Shown: one piece after another, positions 26,469 through 35,000 of the stretch
How positions within the stretch are numbered: position 1 is the first letter of the stretch
Layout: each line of letters opens with the position of its first letter
Notes under the pieces: generated by a model
Seen by the model: the letters and a program-made list of their open reading frames with translations, nothing else
What the model was told of the DNA's origin: nothing
The model's database searches: none
NCBI GenBank assembly: GCA_905221605.1
Contig: CAJNDS010000053.1
Span: 150,001-185,000 of the forward strand
DNA: 35,000 nt
Direction of reading: 5' to 3'
Source: Symbiodinium natans
Taxonomy: Eukaryota; Sar; Dinophyceae; Suessiales; Symbiodiniaceae
Made by a program: the position numbers and the translations under genes

Positions 26469-28455
26469 GCTTGGGAGCGCTTTGCACGTCACATGGAGCA
26501 GCTGGCCCACACCGCGAGCCTGAGTGCCGAGACGGCCCAGGAGCCGATCCGGGCAGGAGAAGAGGTTTAGGGTTTAGGGCTTAGGGCTTAGGGTTTAGGG
26601 TTTAGGGTTTAAGGTTTTGTGTTTTTTGTGGGCTGGTCTTACCCGACTCACGATTCGCCCCCTTCAACCATCGGGCTTACATCCTCAAACCTGAAGCCTA
26701 AGCCCTAAAACCCAAAACCCTAAACTTAAACCATAAACCCTGCATAAACCCTAAACCCTAAATCCTAAACCCTAAACCCTAAACCCTAATTAGCCTAAAC
26801 CCTAAACCCTAAATCCGAAACCCTAAACCCTAAACCCTAAACCCTAAACCCTAAACCCTAAACCCTAAACCCTAAACCCTGGATCAATCCCCTTGCAGCG
26901 TTTTGGGGTTTAGGGGTTTGGGGGTCTAGGGGTTTTGGGGTTTAGGGTTTAGGGGTTTAGGGTTTTGGGGTTAAGGGGTTTCGGGTTTTGGGGGGTGAGG
27001 TTACGGTTTAGGGGCCCATACTCCCGCGGCAGCCCTTCCTGGTAGCGCAGACCTGAACCCTAGACTCTAGACCCTAGACCCTAAACCCTAACCCTAACCC
27101 GTAAGAAGCCTATAAAGGAGCTGAAGTGGTACGTCTTCAACGTCTGTTGGATGATGGTCAATCTTCGTGCGCCTCTCATCATTGGATCCGATGCTTCTCC
27201 AGCGAGTCTCAACTCCAACCCTGAACCCTAAAAACGTGCTGTGGGGGGTTGAGACCCAGGGTAGGCCCTTAGTCCCTTTTGTTTTAGGGCTCGGTTTCCC
27301 TTATCAGCCCTTGAAACCAAAAAAGGGTACCCTTTGTCCTCCTAGGTGACTCTTGGGTCTGGGGGGTGGGGAAGGACGGAACCCTAAACCCTAAACAGCA
27401 TCTCCCGGGATCACTCAAAGCTTACCTAAACCTTAAACCCTAAACCCTAAACCCTAAACCCTAAACCCTAAACCCTAAACCCTAAACCCTCAACCCTCAA
27501 CCCTAAACCCTAAACCCTAAACCCTAAACCCTAAACCCTAAACCCTAAACCCTAAACCCTAAACCCTAAACCCTAAACCCTAAACCCTAAACCCTGCACA
27601 ACGTCCGTGAGGTTGGTATGGGCCTGGCAGCACGGATCACCACGAGGCCACTTATGGCTGGGGGCGGCCAGGTTTACGGAGCTTCTGAAGCCCTGGAGTT
27701 TTTTTTCTGGTTTTTAGGGTTTAGGGTTGCAGGTTAAGGGTTTTGGAGTTCTTGGTTTAGTTTTTTAGGGGCATAGTTGTTTGTTTGTTTTTTTTTTTTG
27801 TTGGGGGGGGGGGGCAGTTCTCTGAGTTGTGGATCCCTTTTGGGGGTCTAGGCGGCGCGCGCGAGTGTCTGTGTGCGTGTGTGTCATGTGTGTCACGTGT
27901 GTCACGTGTGTCATGTGTGTCATGTGTGTCATGTGTGTCATGTGTGTCATGTGTGTCATGTGTGTCATGTGTGTCATGCGTGTCTATTGCAACAGTGACT
28001 CAAAAGGGACCACGTGTTCAAGAGCTGATATAAATATAAATATGAATATAAATATGAATATATGTATATGTATATTTATAGTTTTATATATCTATTTTTT
28101 GTTATATATATATATATAGATATCGATACAGTCGATACACTCATACTTATATTAGACTTTGGTACCTTGTATTCGATGAACTCGAAGCCTCCGTGGCCGA
28201 ACCCTGCACAGCCAAAAAACCTTAGGGTTCAGTGTTTCAATTTCGGATTTCTGCGTAGAGTTGCTTGTCCCAAGGTAAAACCCGCTGCTCGTGGAATTGT
28301 TGAAGCCTAAAGTTTTGGGTGTCAGGGTTTGGGGTTTCGGGTTCAGGGGCCCTGAACCCCAAAGGCTTTGGGGCTCAGAGACTTGCTGACAGAAAGGACT
28401 GAAAGGACAGCACCTGGGCACCGCCGTCGCAAGGACCCGCTGCCTCAGCCCTTAA
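26469..28455 (+). CDS. Five-exon gene model (3' end), all introns phase 0, unknown product
   Basis: Exons 26469-26564, 27106-27156, 27612-27671, 28212-28274 and 28393-28455 join at phase 0 and end at TAA. Readings: AWERFARHMEQLAHTASLSA then ETAQEPIRAGEE (amphipathic helix-like); KPIKELKWYVFNVCWMM; VGMGLAARITTRPLMAGGGQ; PKNLRVQCFNFGFLRRVACP then K; KGLKGQHLGTAVARTRCLSP. Donors are GTTTAGGG, GTCAATC, GTTTACGG and GTAAAACC; acceptors AACAG, CGTAAG, GTGAG, GCACAG and TGACAG. Exons 2 and 3 together give a hydrophobic stretch that could be a membrane segment. Intron 2 carries a miniature element and CCCTAAA arrays; intron 3 carries the tandem repeats at 27883 and 28020. No family recognised; the 5' end is missing. 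Confidence 0.48.
27251..27360. mobile_element. Miniature element, CCTAGGTTA family, copy 2
   Basis: AGACCC and GGGTCT inverted ends, internal TCCCTTATCAGCCCTTGAAACC and TCCTAGGTGACTC. It aligns by eye with 5829-5922 and 34012-34110. It sits in intron 2 of the 26469-28455 model. Confidence 0.6.
27429..27595. repeat. (CCCTAAA)n array, about 23 units
   Basis: Mostly clean, with two CCCTCAA units near 27486-27500, a few bases before the acceptor of exon 27612. Confidence 0.85.
27883..27983. repeat. (GTCATGTGT)11 tandem repeat
   Basis: A 9-bp unit, with GTCAC variants near the left end. The minus strand spells an MTH tripeptide repeat; treated as a microsatellite. Confidence 0.9.
28026..28145. 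repeat. AT-rich microsatellite cluster
   Basis: ATAAATATGA units, TATATG runs, a (TA)n block near 28104-28118 and a GATATCGATACAGTCGATACAC end. No coding content. Confidence 0.8.
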
Positions 28456-28689
28456 CCCTAATCTCGATTCCAAAACCCAAAGCCCTAAACCTTGAATACC
28501 TCAATTTTCCCTAAGACCCTGAAGCCCCCAAAGCTCCAAACCTTAAAATCCTAAACCCCTAAACCCTAAACCCTAAGAAACTCGAACGAAGTCCGGCCCA
28601 ACGCCAAACGCCGTAAAACCCTAAACCCTGAACACTGAACCCTGAACCCTAAACCCTAAACCCTAAACCCTAAACCCTAAACCCCGGAG

Positions 28690-28779
28690 GCGGCGGAGAG
28701 GGCCGCCAACCACTTTCGGCAGCTGGGCGGTGCGGACAATGTCATCCTACGCCGCTGGCGGGAACAAACAAGCCCCGGG
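28690..28779 (+). CDS. Candidate exon, unknown
   Basis: Lies between CCCCGGAG and GTTTAGGG. Thirty codons in one frame: AAERAANHFRQLGGADNVIL then RRWREQTSPG, basic and helix-like. Phase 0 on both sides. CCCTAAA before and TTTAGGG after. Confidence 0.45.
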
Positions 28780-30117
28780 GTTTAGGGTTTAGGGCTAGGG
28801 TTTAGGGCTAGGGTTTAGGGCTAGGGTTTAGGGTTTAGGGTTTGGGGTGTGGGGTTTGGGGTTTAGGGTTTGGGGTTTAGGGTTTGGGGTTTAGGGTTTA
28901 GGGTTTGGGGTTTGGGGTTTAGGGTTTAGGGTTTGGGGTTTGGGGTTTACGGTGTGGGGGTTTAGCGTTTGGGGGTTTAGCGTTTGGGGTTTAGGGTTTG
29001 GGGTTTAGGTTTTGGGGTTTAGGGTTTGGGGTTTAGGTTTTGGGGTTTAGGGTTTGGGGTTTGGGGTCTAGGGTTTAGGGTTTTGGGGTTTAGGGTTTGT
29101 GGGGTTTGGGGTTTGGGTTTAGGGTTTGGGGCAAGTTAGGTGTTGAGGGTTTGGGGGTTCAAGTTTACGTAGGTGTTCTGGGTTTGAAAGTTTCGGGTTT
29201 AGGGTTTGGGTGTCAAGGTTTGGGGCTTGGGTTTGGGTGTTTAATGGGTTGGAGGTTTGGGGTTTCGTGTTTCGGGTCGAGGGTTTTTGGGGATTAGGGT
29301 TTGGGGCCTATGGCTTGAGATTGATTAGAGTTTAGGGGTCAGGGTGTGGGATTTAGAATTCAGAGTTTACCGTTTAGGGGGTCAGTTTCTAGGGTTTTGC
29401 GGTGTAAGCTGACGTAGAGGTCTTTGCGTCTCGGGTTCAGAGGTTTTAGGGTTTAGGGTCGAGCCCTATGACTATTCCCTACTCAAAAATGGATCCAGCT
29501 ACCCCTAGATCCTAAGCCCTAAACCCTAAACGCTAGTTAAGCCTTATTTGGTCTTTTGTTGGTAAGAGGTAGTTAGATTGGGAGGGGACTCGCACCGATC
29601 TCTGTGCCACTGCCTGAGCCACTCACTCTTGAGCCATAGACACCTAAGCTCTAAACCGTAACCCTCTTCAGATTAGAAAGTTATTCAGGGCCTTACCCTC
29701 CCAACCAAGCCTAAGCTCTATAAAACCTAAACCCTGTACCCTACCACCCTAGACCCGAACGCTAAGCCCTAAACCCGAACCTTCGGGTTTTTAGGGTTTT
29801 AGGGTGTACTGGTCAAAGCCCTGAACTCAGAGGGTTTAGGGTTTAGGGTCCCAGAACTCCGCACTTCAATTCTAAAGCTCTGATTCCTGAACCCTAAACT
29901 CTAAACCCTAAACGCTAAACCCTAAACCCTAAACCCAAAACCCTAAACCCTAAACCCTAAACCCTAAACCCTAAACCCTAAACCCTACACCCTACACCCT
30001 ACACCCTACACCCTACACCCTACACCCTACACCCTAAACCCTAAACCCTAAACCCTAAACCCTAAACCCTAAACCCTAAACCCTACACCCTAAACCCTAA
30101 ACCCTCCCACCTCTCAG
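28780..30117. repeat. TTTAGGG-variant tract, unique DNA, CCCTAAA/CCCTACA arrays
   Basis: Starts at the GTTTAGGG donor of the exon at 28690. TTTAGGG/TTTGGGG continues to about 29460, then mixed DNA, then CCCTAAA with a block of seven CCCTACA units (about 29985-30034), ending at the CTCTCAG acceptor of the next exon. No further exon supported inside. Confidence 0.7.
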
Positions 30118-30213
30118 ATGGGGTTCGCCAAGCTTTGGCCATGGCTGGCGACGTGCGGCGCCACCCTCTCCCAGGAAGGAGGCCTTGGCTTTCTTCTGGC
30201 TGGCTCTTTTAGG
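30118..30213 (+). CDS. Candidate exon, unknown
   Basis: Follows ACCTCTCAG and reads MGFAKLWPWLATCGATLSQE then GGLGFLLAGSFR up to a GTTTAGGG donor. A GC donor at 30203 is an alternative. It could be an initial exon (ATG immediately after the acceptor) or internal. Hydrophobic with Trp and Cys. Confidence 0.42.
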
Positions 30214-30475
30214 GTTTAGGGTTCAGGGTTTAGGGTTTAGGGTTTAAGGTTTAGGGTTTAGGGTTTAGGTAGAAACTGCAATAAGGAGAGGGGTTCAGAA
30301 GTCAGCCAAGAGGACTGCCCTGGCCCTTTGAGGGCTGGGAGTTGCAGGGCTTTAGGATTTAGGGCTTAGGGGGTTTAGGGGGCTTAGGGGGTTTAGGGGT
30401 TTAGGGGGTTTATGGGTTTAGGGGGTTTAGGGGTTGAGGGTTGAGGGTTGAGGGTTTTGCTTTTTGTCAACCTAG

Positions 30476-30522
30476 GGTCCATCCGCCTGACGGCATGCCC
30501 TGCAGCTTCGAGAACCACTCCC
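30476..30522 (+). CDS. Weak candidate exon
   Basis: After CAACCTAG the DNA reads VHPPDGMPCSFENHS with 12 of 14 third bases G or C, then runs into C tracts. No phase link to the exon at 30118 was found. Confidence 0.25.
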
Positions 30523-30597
30523 CCCCCCCACCCCCCTCCCCCCCCCAACCCCGAAAACCCTGACCCTAAGAACCCTTAACCCCTAAAAAACTCAAAA

Positions 30598-30616
30598 TTT
30601 AAGAGCCTCCGGCTCA
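30598..30616. repeat. TTTAAGAGCCTCCGGCTCA dispersed repeat, copy 3
   Basis: Identical in this word to the copy at 14944-14962; continues AGC. Confidence 0.7.
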
Positions 30617-30758
30617 AGCAGGGGCAACGGTTCAGGTGGTTCAGGGAAAAGGGCTCCTTGAGGGGGGGGGGGGGGGGGGGGGGCACAAAAATCACGTGAC
30701 ACACACTATTGAGGCGCGTCCGTCGCGAGGGAGCAGTCTTGGAATTGAAGCATTGCTT

Positions 30759-30922
30759 AGAGGTTCATGGTACTTAGAGGTTCATGGTACTAATTAACCA
30801 ATTAGAACTGTACTTATAGCCATTAATAACCCACTTATAAGCCTCTTAAGTGCCCTAGCATGGTTACAAGTACAGTTATAATTAAGTACAGTTATAAGCG
30901 GTCAATAAGTACCATGCAAGTT
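30759..30922. mobile_element. Miniature element, GGAGGTTCATGGTAC family, copy 2
   Basis: The left end TTAGAGGTTCATGGTACT is present twice in tandem; the right end is AATAAGTACCATGCAAGTTC. The interior shares AACCCACTTATAAGCC and GTACAGTTATAA words with copy 1. Confidence 0.7.
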
Positions 30923-30939
30923 CAAGTAGGCAAGCCGTT

Positions 30940-31850
30940 TTCTCGCTTACCTTGGGCTCCTACGATATGTCCGGTAGCATGAGGTAAGCAAATCTATCAC
31001 GTAACTTGGACCCAAAAAAGTTCTGGCAGCAGTAAGATAGGCAAGTATTTGGGCTAACTGGACCTCCGAACTTTTTCCGGCGGCATAAGGTAGAACAAAT
31101 TTCTCACGCAACCTGGACCAAAAAAGCTCTGGCAGCAGTAAGATGGGCAAGTTTCTGGGCCAACTGGAGCCCAAAATTCTCCCGGCAGCATGAGGTAGAG
31201 CAAATTGATCACCTAAATTGGACCCAAAACAAGTAAGATAGGCCTTTTTCTGGGCTAAAGAACCCGCAATTTTTCCGGTAGCATGAGGTAAGCAAATTTA
31301 TTCCGTATCTTGGACCCAAAAAACTCTGGCAGCAGCACGATAGGCAAGGTGCTGGGCTAACAGGAGCAAATTTCGCACCTAACTTGGACCGAAAAAGATT
31401 CTGGCAGCAGTAAGATAGGCAATTTTCTGGGCTGAGCCGCAGTTTTTTGCCGGCAGCATGAGGTAAGCAAATTTTTCACTTAGTTTGGAGCCCAATTTTT
31501 CAGGCAGCATGAGTAAGCAAGTTTCTCACCTAACTTGGGTCCGAAATCATCTGGTGGCAGTAAGATAAACAAGTTCCTGGGCCAACTGTGGTTCCAAAAA
31601 TTTTTCCGGCAGCATGAGGGAAGCAAATTCCTGGCCCAACTGGAACTCCAAGATTGTTCCTGGCAGCATCCGGCAAGCGCATTTCTGTGCCAATTTCGGC
31701 TCACACGTCTCGCGGTAACATGAAGTACACAAATTTCTCACCTAACTTGGGACCCAGACTTTGTCCAGCAGAAAAGGTCTGGTCTAAAGGGACTCGAAAA
31801 TTCTGTGGCAGCATTAGGTCAGCAACTTTCTGGTCTGTCCAGAGTTTAAA
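30940..31850. repeat. Tandem satellite of diverged ~50-bp units, about 17 copies
   Basis: Each unit contains a CYGGCAGCATGAGGTA or CTGGCAGCAGTAAGATA core, GGCAAATTT, CTGGGCTAACTTGG and a CCCAAAAA tail. Two alternating unit types (ATGAGGTA and GTAAGATA) suggest a higher-order dimer of about 105 bp. Divergence grows toward the right end. Minus-strand Cys/Leu-rich open frames are products of the repeat. Confidence 0.85.
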
Positions 31851-33004
31851 GTTTGCCGTCATGGCCGGCGCTTCCACAGATAGAGCGGCAGGGGCCTCAG
31901 AAACGGATCACATGGAGCGCGTGGTTCATTCTGCCAAGTTTACTGCAGGGATCTCAGAAAGTCGAAAATAGTCTAGAATCCATAAATAGAAAATGGCCGC
32001 GAGCTTATACGCGTCTGATCTGCAACTCACATGTCGAACTTCGGGAGTCTTCAGAGCCGAGCACTTGCCATGGACTCTGGCCGCGGACAGAAACGCCCGT
32101 GTGAGTCGCACGAGGCTACTGCGCGGCGGCTAGTGCACGTGATGGGCCACCTTCCATGGTCACATGTGCAGGACACGGGCGCCAGGGTCGACGCGACGGA
32201 GGAGGTCGCTCGCGCATGTTGGACACATGCCTGCGCAGCCAAACTTGCATGGAAAGAAGAAACAAGGCAAACAGGACTCACAGAAGCTGCGTGAACTCGG
32301 AGGTCCAGGTGCGAGGGGCACGGAGAAGCAAGTTCGTGGTGTCTGCGCCGGTTCTGACAGGAGCTCCGCGACGCCACCGATGCGATGCTCCGCATTGCGG
32401 ACGTCGCGACTGTATGCCTGTCAGAACGAGGACCGCTCGGGGCACGCAATGGTCCGTGAGGTGGGTCGCGGGTTGAACGGAATGCCGGGGAGGTCCAGAG
32501 AGTTGCCCCCACAGGCCAAGCAACGCCTGAGATTTTGGAGGTCCGTGGGGAGTCTTTAAGAAGTTTGAAAGAGGTCTGTCATGGGTCGGGGGTAGAAAGC
32601 AGAAAAGTCTAGGGAGGATCGAAGCCCCCTCCCCCCAAAACAACAAACAAACCAGCAAAGGCTTTTGTGGGAGTCGTCGATCCCAAGCTCGCGACACAAA
32701 ACCCTAAAGGTTTGACAGGCGCGAGGGTCGCTTGGCAAAAGGTCGCTCTCTCAGGTCTAAAAGGGGGGTTCTCAGCGAGGTCGCAAAAAGAGCTTTGGAA
32801 GGTCTCGGGCGTGCCCTTAGCTGGGTCCCAGGGGTCCTCAAGGAAGGTCTATAGATTCTAAGGAGGGGATTCCCGCAAAAAAGGCTCTGAGCCCCGATTT
32901 TTTTGGGGGGGGTCCTACTATTTGGGATCTAGATTGGGGGGTCCCTATTTTCGGAAGCTCACCCATGTGCCGTGGTCCTTGAGTTTGCGCGGAGGGGGTT
33001 CCAG
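31851..33004. other. Unassigned region after the satellite, with one weak open frame
   Basis: A frame open from ATG 32031 to TGA 32294 (87 codons, containing RGQKRPCESHEATARRL and ACWTHACAAKLAWKEE) looks protein-like but has no motif or borders. GTGAGT at 32101 and GTGCAG near 32170 could be splice sites within it. 32560-33000 is GTC/GGTC-rich without a clear gene. Confidence 0.35.
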
Positions 33005-33160
33005 GTGGAACAAGCTGCCGGGGCACGGGCTGCTTTCTCCTTGAGCTGTCGAGCTTAGGGTTCTTAAGGGTTTAGGGTTCAGGGGTTAGATTGAGGGTTT
33101 AGATTGAGGGTTTAGGGCTTCAGGCAAACCCGGAGCCTGAAACCCTATGGCCCCACGTAG

Positions 33161-33934
33161 CGCCCGCCCGGACGAAGGTGCCCCATCAACACACTGGCGC
33201 CTGATCAACACCGAGGCTAGGGCTGAGGAGATGCTGAGGAGGGTTTAGGGTTTAGGGTTTAGGGTTTAAGCTTAGGGTTTAGGTTTAAGGTTTAGGGTTT
33301 CGGGTTTAGGGTTTAGGGAAGCGTTATGGCTAGGGGTTTAGGGGTTTGACCTTAGAAGCTACTGGTAAAACCCAACTAGGCCCTTAGCTCCAAACCCTGC
33401 CTTGACAGGCTTTTTTGCTCTTGGATTTCTCGGCTTCGGATGTCAATGTCCCGCGAGGAAGCTATAGGTTGGCGATAAGGGGGTTCACGAACATCAGGTA
33501 CCCCCTTTTAGACCCCAAATAGACTAGAATCCCCTTCAAGGGACCCCCCCACAGAGGGCACTCCAATTTTTTATATATTCTATACTTTGCTTATTTGGGT
33601 TCATAGCGTGGCTCTCAGTGTTTTTCAAAGGGTTTAAAAGGCAAGTGGAGATAGGCGAGATGAGCAATGTGTCCCCGAAACATCACCTCCTCCCCGAGCC
33701 GGGGGGCGAAGTCCCTGGCCCTTGCTGCCAGGCCAAGGAGGTGTGGGTTTAGGGTTTAGGGTTTCAGGTTTAGGGTTTAGGGTTTTAGGGTTTAGGGTTT
33801 AGGGTTTCGGGTTTAGGGTTAGGGTTTCCCTCCACCAGACACAGTCCCTGCAGACGAAGTTGGGCAAAACTCCTGCCTCCGGGAATGCTTGCGAAGTGGC
33901 CAGTCAAGCCACGTCCGGGAGTGCATCTGCTTGA
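33161..33934 (+). CDS. Four-exon gene model (3' end), unknown product
   Basis: Exon 33161-33242 follows CACGTAG and ends at GTTTAGGG: ARPDEGAPSTHWRLINTEAR then AEEMLRR. Exon 33409-33467 follows TTGACAG: AFLLLDFSASDVNVPRGSY. Exon 33641-33740 follows TTAAAAG: QVEIGEMSNVSPKHHLLPEP then GGEVPGPCCQAKE. Exon 33854-33934 follows CTGCAG: TKLGKTPASGNACEVASQAT then SGSASA and TGA. All joins are in phase (split AGG between exons 2 and 3). A Cys-rich alternative frame of the last exon has higher third-base GC but does not match in phase. A possible earlier exon at 33005-33047 also fits. No family recognised. Confidence 0.48.
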
Positions 33935-34011
33935 ACACCGGGTGCTCAGCCTCATGGTTCTGAATGTCAGTCTGGCTTTTTGCATGCCAAATACTAGGCT
34001 AGGACCCGGAG

Positions 34012-34110
34012 CAGACCCTTGTTCACTTTCCTTAGGGTTTGGGCTCCCTTATGAGCCCCTCGAAACCAAAAGGGGCACTCTTTTTATTCCTAGGTTATTC
34101 TCGGGTCTAG
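34012..34110. mobile_element. Miniature element, CCTAGGTTA family, copy 3
   Basis: AGACCC and GGGTCT inverted ends; TCCCTTATGAGCCCCTCGAAAC and TCCTAGGTTATTC inside. The closest match is copy 2. Confidence 0.65.
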
Positions 34111-34201
34111 TAAATCACCTTGTAGGACGGCTCTCCTGCTTAAGGAGGTCTCCTCAGAGAAGCCGCGCATACCCCCAAGCACTAAACCCTAAGCCCTACT
34201 T

Positions 34202-34305
34202 GGAGGTTCATGGGTACCTATGAGTAGGGTTGTAGGTACCCTAAATAAGGTTCTAAGTCTAGTTACCATACTTATAACCATACTTATAATTATCCATGAA
34301 CCTCC
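34202..34305. mobile_element. Miniature element, GGAGGTTCATGGTAC family, copy 3
   Basis: GGAGGTTCATGGGTACC at the left and ATCCATGAACCTCC at the right, 104 bp, with CATACTTATAA repeated inside. A shorter, diverged copy. Confidence 0.7.
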
Positions 34306-34724
34306 CCCAAAGCCGAGGGTTTCGGGTTTAGCCCCATAAGCCCTAATCCCTAAGCCCTCTAAATCCTAACTTCTAAACCCTAAGCCCGAAGCCCCAAGTC
34401 CTTTAGATCTGAAACCCGAAGCCCCGCACCCCAGCAATTCAGGCTCGGTGGGTTTTATGGCTGCCGTAGCCTCGGTCTCGAACCCTAAACCTAAGCCCCA
34501 AACCGAAAGGTGTTTAGGGTTTAGGGCTAGGACTTGGGTCTATGAGGGCTTTCGGGAACACAGCCCTAAGCCCTAAACCCCAAACCTACAAGTGGCTCCC
34601 TAAAACCCCTAAACCCGACACCAAACCCTAAACCCTAGACCCTAAAACCCTCATAGACCCTAGCCCTAACCTCTAAACTCGAAACCCTAAACCCTAAGCC
34701 CTAACCCAAACCCTAAACCCCAAG
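34306..34724. repeat. Mixed CCCTAAA/CCCTAAG variants, nothing else assigned
   Basis: Degenerate telomere-like DNA mostly in CCCTAAA orientation, leading up to an exon that starts after CCCCAAG. Confidence 0.6.
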
Positions 34725-34794
34725 TGGCCCCGGAGGCTGTGGAGCTGTCGTGGCGGGTGTCGTCGCTCCAGTTCTTCGAAGACAAGGCCAGGCG
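34725..34794 (+). CDS. Candidate exon, unknown
   Basis: Lies between CCCCAAG and GTATGC; reads APEAVELSWRVSSLQFFEDK then AR, with about 20 of 22 third bases G or C, the strongest coding signal among the single exons. It starts and ends mid-codon, so it is internal. The window ends in its following intron, which carries TTTAGGG and then CCCTAAA units. Confidence 0.48.
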
Positions 34795-35000
34795 GTATGC
34801 TTTAATTCTATTTTTTTTGTTTGGGGGCGGGGTTTAGGGTTTGGGGTTCAGAGAACCCTAAACCCTAAACCCTAAACCCTAAACCCTAAACCCTAAACCC
34901 TAAACTCTAAGCTCTAAACCCGGAAGCCCTATGCTCCAAAGGACCAAAGTAAACCCTCAACCTCGAAGCTCGAAAGCTCCAAGAAGTTCAAAGCGCATAC

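Noticed and set aside
27765-27977. MTH-repeat minus-strand frame
   Set aside because: A 9-bp microsatellite translation.
30947-31741. Minus-strand Cys/Leu-rich frames over the satellite
   Set aside because: Repeated pieces of the satellite in shifting frames; no consistent protein.
25431-31850. CRISPR-like arrays
   Set aside because: The 10-bp, 9-bp and ~50-bp repeats are contiguous tandem units without unique spacers, and the context is a eukaryotic nuclear genome.
1-35000. The window as a chromosome end (true telomere)
   Set aside because: Arrays occur in both orientations throughout, are short and degenerate, and alternate with exons. No terminal one-directional array is present.
1-35000. 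tRNA, rRNA or spliced-leader RNA genes
   Set aside because: I saw no cloverleaf with conserved loops, no rRNA core sequence and no complete 22-base dinoflagellate leader.

Overview
The window looks like nuclear DNA of a dinoflagellate (inference). The evidence is: thousands of bases of plant/dinoflagellate-type telomere units (TTTAGGG/CCCTAAA) scattered inside the sequence rather than at an end; genes cut into very short exons; AG|G acceptors with GT, GC and GA donors; high GC at third codon positions; and several small terminal-inverted-repeat elements. Almost every long open frame in the repeat arrays is an artefact (CCCTAAACCC reads as NPKP, TTTAGGG as FRV or GLGF). The real coding content is in short non-repetitive islands, and every gene I could assemble except one weak candidate reads on the + strand, as expected for dinoflagellate unidirectional gene clusters.

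Layout. 1-3480: telomere-like arrays, one near-perfect palindromic element (960-1068) and a few weak candidate exons. 3481-5721: the best gene, seven exons that join in phase into a 347-residue XK-related (XKR) family membrane protein; several of its introns have the form of small DNA transposons with inverted ends and target-site duplications. 5722-13283: dense telomere-variant arrays interrupted by exon islands that chain in phase into short gene models (6705-7270, 8118-9739, 10886-12206, 12514-13283). 13284-17480: GC-rich or C/G-tract-rich DNA with palindromes, tandem repeats and no convincing gene. 17593-22747: further exon chains, the best being 18985-21148 (Pro-rich product) and 21875-22747. 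22915-24802: a region free of telomere units, with a differently built gene (conventional short T-rich introns, Cys motif, Lys-rich tail) whose 5' half is broken by stops and frame shifts. 24803-26468: AT-rich DNA, a 10-bp tandem repeat and a miniature element. 26469-28455: a five-exon, all-phase-0 gene model. 28690-34794: isolated exons, a tandem satellite of about 50-bp units (30940-31850), a four-exon model (33161-33934) and a last exon at 34725-34794.

The main observation is architectural. Exon islands are preceded by CCCTAAA-type DNA and followed by TTTAGGG-type DNA, and many donors are the repeat itself (exon|GTTTAGGG). Introns therefore carry inverted telomere-like ends and could fold back. 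Together with the transposon-like introns of the XKR gene, this points to introns built from mobile or repeat-derived DNA (introner-like). No function is recognised for any gene except the XKR homologue, and all splice joins here are predictions from reading frame, not from transcripts.
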